Shown piece by piece: positions 59,496 to 64,000 of a stretch of DNA of 64,000 nt. Made by a program: the position numbers and the translations under genes. The DNA is taken from contig NZ_CAKUOF010000011.1 of the NCBI RefSeq assembly GCF_934668725.1, positions 1 to 64,000 of the forward strand, in the 5' to 3' direction. The notes below the pieces were generated by a model. The model saw only the letters and a list, made by a program, of their open reading frames with translations, was not told where the DNA came from and made no database searches. Each line of letters starts with the position of its first letter. Position 1 is the first letter of the stretch. The DNA is from an uncultured Dysgonomonas sp. GTDB lineage: Bacteria > Bacteroidota > Bacteroidia > Bacteroidales > Dysgonomonadaceae.

Positions 59496-61934
59496 TTACT
59501 TTTTAGGTGCTTTTGTTTTTTTTTCTTTAGCTTCTTCCTCTAATACCTTTTTTTTCTTTTCCGCAACTTTTGTTTTTTTCTTTTCCTTCTTTTCGACCTT
59601 AGCTTTGGTTTTACTTTTGGTCGTTTTGATTATTTCCATACACTCTTTTAGTGTAAGAGTTGTGGCATCTACAGTTTTAGCTATTTTATAGTTTTTATCC
59701 TTGTATGCAATGTATGGACCGTAACGACCATTCAGAATCTGAACTTCGTCTTTTCCACCTTTACCTTCTTTACTTTCAAAAATCTTAATGACCTTTTCGC
59801 GTTCCTGCTTTCTTTTTTCTTCGATAACAGATATTGCTTCTTCTTGAGTAACTGTATAAGGATCAAGATCTTTGGGTAATGATATGAATTTTCCGTCGAA
59901 TTTAATGTAAGGACCAAATTTGCCAATAGATGCTTGTAGCTCTTTCTCTTCGTACTCACCAATAAAACGAGGCAAATCGAAAAGCTTAATAGCTTCTTCT
60001 ATTGTAATTGTTCCTAGTGATTGTCCTTTACGAAGTGATACAAACCGTGGTTTTTCTTCATCATCTTGTGTCCCAAGTTGAATCATAGGACCAAAACGTC
60101 CTATTTTTGCTGAAATTTGTTTTCCTGTTTTAGGGTCTGTTCCTAAAACTCGTTCACCCACTTTATGATCTTCGTGCGTGTTGAGAGCTTCTTCTACAAC
60201 GGGATGAAATTTCTTATAGAACCGATCGATAAGGTCTGTCCATACTTCGGCACCCACAGCTACATAGTCAAATTCTTTTTCTACGTCTGCCGTAAAGTTG
60301 TAATCGAGTATACGAGGGAAAAACTCGGTCAGATAATCATTCACAACCATTCCTGTATCAGTTGGTTTTAGCTTGTTTTTATCAGCTCCCGTTTTTTCAG
60401 TTTTGATGGTATCGGTAATTTTGCCCTTTTTTAATTGCAAAATATTATAATCACGGTTAGTTCCTTCGATATTTGTTTTTTCGACATATTCTCTGTTTTG
60501 AATAGTCGATATGGTAGGAGCATAGGTTGATGGTCGACCAATTCCCAACTCTTCAAGTTTACGTACTAAAGAAGCTTCCGAATATCGGGCAGGTCGCTGT
60601 GTAAATCGCTCTGTAGCCGTCGATTCTTTTAAGTTTAAAATATCTTTTCTCTTGATTGGAGGCAATAATGTATTTTCCTCTCCATCCAGAGATTCGTCAT
60701 CTGTACTTTCCAGATATACGCGAAGAAATCCGTCAAAAGTGATTACCTCACCACTTGATACAAATTTAATGTCTTCGTCTTCAAATATATTAATAGTAAC
60801 AGTTGTTCTTTCCAGTTCAGCATCGGCCATCTGAGAAGCAATTGTTCTTTTCCAAATAAGTTCGTATAGTTTTTGCTCTTGTGATGTACCCGTTGTTTGG
60901 TGGGCATTCATGTAAGTCGGACGTATAGCCTCGTGAGCTTCTTGCGCTCCCTTTGATTTGGTCGAGAATTGTCTGGTTTTGACGTATTTTTTGCCGTAAG
61001 CTTCCCCAATTTCGGCTTTTGACGAATTGATAGCCAAAGCAGAAAGGTGTACCGAGTCAGTACGCATATAGGTAATCTTTCCGGATTCGTATAATTTCTG
61101 AGCTACCGACATTGTTTGTGCAACAGAAAAACCTAATTTACGGGCTGCTTCTTGTTGAAGTGTAGATGTGGTAAAAGGGGCTGCTGGCGATTTTTTTGCC
61201 GGTTTAGTGATAACACTGTCTATCGTAAAGTCTTGAATGCCTTTTAATCTGTTTAAGAACTCAAGAGCTTCCTCTTTGGTTTTTAAACGTTTATTTAATT
61301 CTGCATTAATCTGATAAGGTGTATTATCGGCTTCTTTTTTAGTGAATGTTGCCTGTACGCGGTATGACGCCTCACTTTGGAAGGCATCAATTTCACGCTC
61401 CCTTTCGGTGATTAGACGAACAGCCACCGACTGCACACGACCGGCAGAAAGAGATGGTTTAATTTTTCTCCATAGTATAGGTGATAATTCAAAACCAACA
61501 ATGCGATCAAGTACGCGACGTGCTTGTTGAGCATTTACTAAATCTCTATTTATTCGACGAGGATTCTCTATTGCATGAAGTATTGCATTTTTGGTTATTT
61601 CATGAAAAGCAATTCGATGGTATTGCTTGTCACGTAAACCTAATGCTTCATACAAATGCCACGATATGGCTTCTCCCTCGCGGTCTTCATCGGATGCCAA
61701 CCATACAACGTCAGCTTTATTCACAGCAGCTTGGAGTTCGGATACCAATTTTTCTTTATCTGCCGGTACTTCGTATAGAGGTCTGTAACTATTAGCTAAA
61801 TCAATACCCAAGTCTTTTTTCTTCAGATCGCGAATATGTCCGTAGCTGGACATCACTTTGTAATCTTTGCCTAAAAACTTTTCTATTGTTTTGGCTTTAG
61901 CCGGAGATTCCACTATAACTAAATTTTTCTGCAT
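59496..61934 (-). CDS. topA: DNA topoisomerase I
   Basis: The 812-residue type IA enzyme relaxes negative supercoils. The TOPRIM domain is at the start (VIVESPAKAKTIEKFLG and SDEDREGEAISW with the acidic triad). The catalytic Tyr289 lies in ITYMRTDSVHLS, preceded by the decatenation-loop region. The C-terminal region has several Toprim_C-repeat segments (ERVLGTDPKTGKQISAKIGRFGPMIQ, QASIGKFGPYIKFDGKFISLP, QILNGRYGPYIAYKD) rather than zinc fingers. A Lys-rich tail of about 40 residues ends the protein, typical of Bacteroidota TopA. Confidence 0.97.
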   Translation of the reverse strand: MQKNLVIVESPAKAKTIEKFLGKDYKVMSSYGHIRDLKKKDLGIDLANSYRPLYEVPADKEKLVSELQAAVNKADVVWLASDEDREGEAISWHLYEALGLRDKQYHRIAFHEITKNAILHAIENPRRINRDLVNAQQARRVLDRIVGFELSPILWRKIKPSLSAGRVQSVAVRLITEREREIDAFQSEASYRVQATFTKKEADNTPYQINAELNKRLKTKEEALEFLNRLKGIQDFTIDSVITKPAKKSPAAPFTTSTLQQEAARKLGFSVAQTMSVAQKLYESGKITYMRTDSVHLSALAINSSKAEIGEAYGKKYVKTRQFSTKSKGAQEAHEAIRPTYMNAHQTTGTSQEQKLYELIWKRTIASQMADAELERTTVTINIFEDEDIKFVSSGEVITFDGFLRVYLESTDDESLDGEENTLLPPIKRKDILNLKESTATERFTQRPARYSEASLVRKLEELGIGRPSTYAPTISTIQNREYVEKTNIEGTNRDYNILQLKKGKITDTIKTEKTGADKNKLKPTDTGMVVNDYLTEFFPRILDYNFTADVEKEFDYVAVGAEVWTDLIDRFYKKFHPVVEEALNTHEDHKVGERVLGTDPKTGKQISAKIGRFGPMIQLGTQDDEEKPRFVSLRKGQSLGTITIEEAIKLFDLPRFIGEYEEKELQASIGKFGPYIKFDGKFISLPKDLDPYTVTQEEAISVIEEKRKQEREKVIKIFESKEGKGGKDEVQILNGRYGPYIAYKDKNYKIAKTVDATTLTLKECMEIIKTTKSKTKAKVEKKEKKKTKVAEKKKKVLEEEAKEKKTKAPKK

Positions 61935-62200
61935 TCGTTGTTATTTTTTTGTATTCATACAATCAAACGGCAAAAGTAATCAAATTGTTTATTATATAAG
62001 CTATTTTTTCGTTTTTGTAAAAGTTTTGAGTATTACCTTCTTTTATTAATATCATTTTGTTTTCATTAATCGGGTAATGCGTCAGTATATATTTACAATT
62101 AATTCAAAGATCTATAATAGCAGTTGTTTATCGAAGTGTTTTTCTTACCCGGGATTTGAATAGTATCGTTATGTTATTACCATCCATAAAACAATATAAA
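61935..62200. other. Intergenic region before topA
   Basis: These 266 bases are AT-rich and contain the minus-strand -7 box CAAAAGTA (61971-61978) for topA. No gene is recognised. Confidence 0.5.
61971..61978 (-). promoter_or_regulatory. Candidate -7 element for topA
   Basis: CAAAAGTA reads TACTTTTG on the minus strand, a perfect TAnnTTTG match 37 bases upstream of the topA start. No -33 element is clear. Confidence 0.4.
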
Positions 62201-63151
62201 CTATAATATCTCGGTTTCTATTTTATAATCATTACGCCCAACCGAATTGCGAGAAATCAGTTCTCCAATAAATCCGGCAAGAAATAGTTGAGTACCTAGT
62301 ATCATGGTTGTAAGAGATATATAAAAGTAAGGTGAATCGGTTACTAATGAATAAGGTTGCCCATGTGTCATTGCATACATTTTAGATGCTCCGACCGAAA
62401 TAACGGCAATGAGTCCGATAAAGAACATAAAACTACCTAATAATCCGAAAAAGTGCATTGGCTTGCGTCCAAAAGTGGATAAAAACCACAGTGTCAGCAG
62501 ATCGAGATACCCGTTGAAAAAACGGTTTATACCGAATTTACTGCTGCCGTATTTACGTGATTGATGTTGTACAGCCTTTTCCCCTATACGCCTAAATCCT
62601 GCAATTTTAGCTAGGTAAGGGATATAGCGATGCATGTCGTTATAAACTTCAATATTTTTTACGACATCTTTTCTGTAGGCTTTTAATCCGCAGTTGAAAT
62701 CGTGCAATTGGATGCCCGATACTTTGCGTGCCGTGGCGTTGAATAACTTGGTAGGTAATGTTTTAGTTATAGGATCGTATCTTTTTTTCTTCCAACCAGA
62801 TACTAAATCGTACTTTTCGTTGACAATCATGTCATACAGTGCCGGAATTTCTTCGGGACTGTCTTGCAGATCGGCATCCATGGTGATAATAACATCTCCC
62901 TGTGCTATTTCAAAGGCACAATGCAGTGCCGGTGATTTGCCATAATTACGGCGAAATTTAATACCTTTTACATGGGGAGATTTTTTTCTTAATTGAGTAA
63001 TTACCTGCCAGGATGTGTCTGTACTCCCGTCATCCACAAATATAACCTCGTACGAAAAATTGCGTTCAAGCATTACCCGTTCTATCCAGCTGTATAGTTC
63101 GGGTAGTGATTCATCTTCGTTATATAAAGGAATAACAATCGATAAGTTCAT
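62201..63151 (-). CDS. GT2 family glycosyltransferase with C-terminal membrane helices
   Basis: The 316-residue enzyme has the GT-A fold of family 2: LSIVIPLYNEDESLPELY near 3-20, the acidic VDDGST at 39-44, and the metal-binding MDADLQDSPEE at 91-101. Two hydrophobic helices close the protein at about 232-256 and 275-298, and HQSRKYGSSKFGINRF is a conserved membrane-proximal segment in polyisoprenyl-phosphate glycosyltransferases (ArnC/GtrB/DPM1 group). It probably transfers a sugar to undecaprenyl phosphate at the inner membrane. The DUF4199 gene lies 13 bases upstream. Confidence 0.92.
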   Translation of the reverse strand: MNLSIVIPLYNEDESLPELYSWIERVMLERNFSYEVIFVDDGSTDTSWQVITQLRKKSPHVKGIKFRRNYGKSPALHCAFEIAQGDVIITMDADLQDSPEEIPALYDMIVNEKYDLVSGWKKKRYDPITKTLPTKLFNATARKVSGIQLHDFNCGLKAYRKDVVKNIEVYNDMHRYIPYLAKIAGFRRIGEKAVQHQSRKYGSSKFGINRFFNGYLDLLTLWFLSTFGRKPMHFFGLLGSFMFFIGLIAVISVGASKMYAMTHGQPYSLVTDSPYFYISLTTMILGTQLFLAGFIGELISRNSVGRNDYKIETEIL

Positions 63152-63164
63152 AGTTTATTATATA

Positions 63165-63677
63165 TTATTGATGTGGATTGTTTTTTTGGCGTGATGCAAA
63201 ATACCCGAGTACCAAAGCCAAGAACATTCCGATAACCATATTTTGAAAAATAATAGCAAAGATATAATAAAGCCCTCCGTAAGAAAGTACTGTTTTTGCG
63301 TAAATATCTGGAAGATGCATTTTATTCATTACATCGTATATCTGTTCATTCATCTGTGTAACCAATCCGGGGTTGATGACCAAGAGGTGTAGGCTGGTTA
63401 TTACCGATTCGATGAGTGAAGCAAGTACAAAAATCAGAAGGATGAAGAGAATGGCTTCGCCATAAAGTATATTTCCTCCTTTTTCTTTATCTCTGTATCT
63501 GCATATTAAGGTGTAAGTAAGCACGGGAGTTACTATGCCTAGAATACTGTTGATATATTTACTTATTTCGGTGTATTCGCCGCCTATGACAAACAAATAT
63601 TTGAATACCCAGAATAATCCCAAAGGGATAGCATAATTCATGGCAGTAGATACCATGCTGTTCTTATTTTCGCTCAT
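63165..63677 (-). CDS. DUF4199 family membrane protein
   Basis: The 170-residue integral membrane protein has four hydrophobic segments (about 12-30, 40-60, 72-92 and 132-155) and belongs to the DUF4199 family of Bacteroidota. It is placed directly upstream of the GT2 glycosyltransferase with a 13-base gap, a recurring pair. Function is unknown. A TACTTTCG on the minus strand at 63710-63717 is a plausible promoter box. Confidence 0.85.
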   Translation of the reverse strand: MSENKNSMVSTAMNYAIPLGLFWVFKYLFVIGGEYTEISKYINSILGIVTPVLTYTLICRYRDKEKGGNILYGEAILFILLIFVLASLIESVITSLHLLVINPGLVTQMNEQIYDVMNKMHLPDIYAKTVLSYGGLYYIFAIIFQNMVIGMFLALVLGYFASRQKNNPHQ

Positions 63678-63817
63678 AATCTTCGTTAATCATCCATATA
63701 ATGACAGTGCGAAAGTAGCAAAAAAAGAGTAGATACAAACAAAGAGATATTCTTCGTTTTACTTTTTTAAGGTCTCAAGATTTTTTGCAACTTGGAAAAT
63801 CGTGGTGGTACTCTCAT

Positions 63818-64000
63818 TTATTTGGGTGATACAGGTATGTATATCTCGGTAATGATATCTTCTGCTTTTACTTTATCGGGATTATTTATATATTTTTCGA
63901 AAAAGGTTGCTTGCCTTAAACGGTAATTGGCAGAAGGGAGCCATCCGAACCATATGTTTTTATAGTATTCGTTTAGCCCGCTATATGATCCTTTATGTGT
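63818..64000 (-). CDS. C-terminal part of a GyrI-like small-molecule-binding protein
   Basis: The minus-strand frame from the window edge to a TAA at 63818-63820 encodes 60 residues. They resemble the C-terminal end of GyrI-like/AraC effector-binding domains: HKGSYSGLNEYYKNIW, FGWLPSANYRLRQATFFEKYINNPDK, and the closing strand ITEIYIPV. The rest of the gene, which may include an AraC DNA-binding domain, is outside the window. The pattern is clear but the fragment is short, so a stand-alone GyrI-like protein is also possible. Confidence 0.7.
   Translation of the reverse strand, partial: THKGSYSGLNEYYKNIWFGWLPSANYRLRQATFFEKYINNPDKVKAEDIITEIYIPVSPK

Noticed and set aside
1..64000. CRISPR arrays, insertion sequences, rRNA and tRNA genes
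   Set aside because: I found no regularly spaced identical repeats, transposase or integrase frames, cloverleaf-like intergenic segments or rRNA stretches. A tRNAscan or Infernal run would be decisive for RNA genes.

Overview
The window comes from a low-GC (roughly 35-37 percent by eye) Bacteroidota chromosome, most likely a Bacteroidales member close to Dysgonomonas. The evidence is lineage-typical families (two DUF5686 outer-membrane proteins, DUF4271, DUF4252, DUF4199, ExbB-ExbD-ExbD-TonB, viroplasmin-type RNase H, Ddh-type diaminopimelate dehydrogenase), the absence of Shine-Dalgarno sequences, and repeated TAnnTTTG boxes, the Bacteroidota -7 element, ahead of many genes. I see no insertion sequence, prophage, CRISPR array, rRNA or tRNA. 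This is mostly core chromosome with small accessory patches.

Layout. 1-8.3 kb: the end of an unrecognised gene, a beta-helix lipoprotein, a creatininase-family hydrolase, then dCMP deaminase, a C-terminal processing protease and 5-formyl-THF cyclo-ligase, a GH29 alpha-L-fucosidase lipoprotein and a small anchored domain protein. 8.7-15.3 kb: an ECF-like sigma factor overlapping a membrane protein with a TonB-like C-terminus, RNase H, DUF2461, DUF4252, a HAD phosphatase, Ddh and IspE. 15.5-20.3 kb: an accessory patch in which a TPR-transmembrane-AraC regulator precedes three tandem paralogous secreted proteins with a short stalk and a beta-rich C-terminal domain. 20.3-32 kb: DnaJ/GrpE, an SLC13 permease with RCK domains, a TlpA-type thioredoxin lipoprotein, a xanthine permease with xanthine phosphoribosyltransferase, MenA and DUF5686.

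32-42 kb: aspartate kinase, a seven-gene ExbB/ExbD/ExbD/TonB/PstS-like/TPR operon, and metK. The metK leader carries a strong match to the SAM-II class of riboswitch, starting just downstream of a TATCTTTG promoter box. 42-53 kb: DUF4271 with HemD, a YgjP-like metallopeptidase, cytidine deaminase, a glucosaminidase-LysM protein, a zinc-ribbon membrane protein, EttA, a second DUF5686 protein and a split ThrE-type exporter. 53-64 kb, nearly all on the minus strand: a secreted bleomycin-hydrolase-like peptidase, an acyltransferase, a membrane-anchored MutS-family ATPase, RecO, an OmpA lipoprotein, an acidic small protein, TopA, a GT2 glycosyltransferase, DUF4199, and the C-terminus of a GyrI-like protein running off the edge.

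The items that most merit a second look are the SAM-II-like element with its AU hairpin upstream of metK, the 15.5-20.3 kb regulator plus triplicated secreted-fibre cluster with a terminator-like leader hairpin, the sigma/TonB-domain pair whose promoter fixes its start codon, and the membrane MutS.
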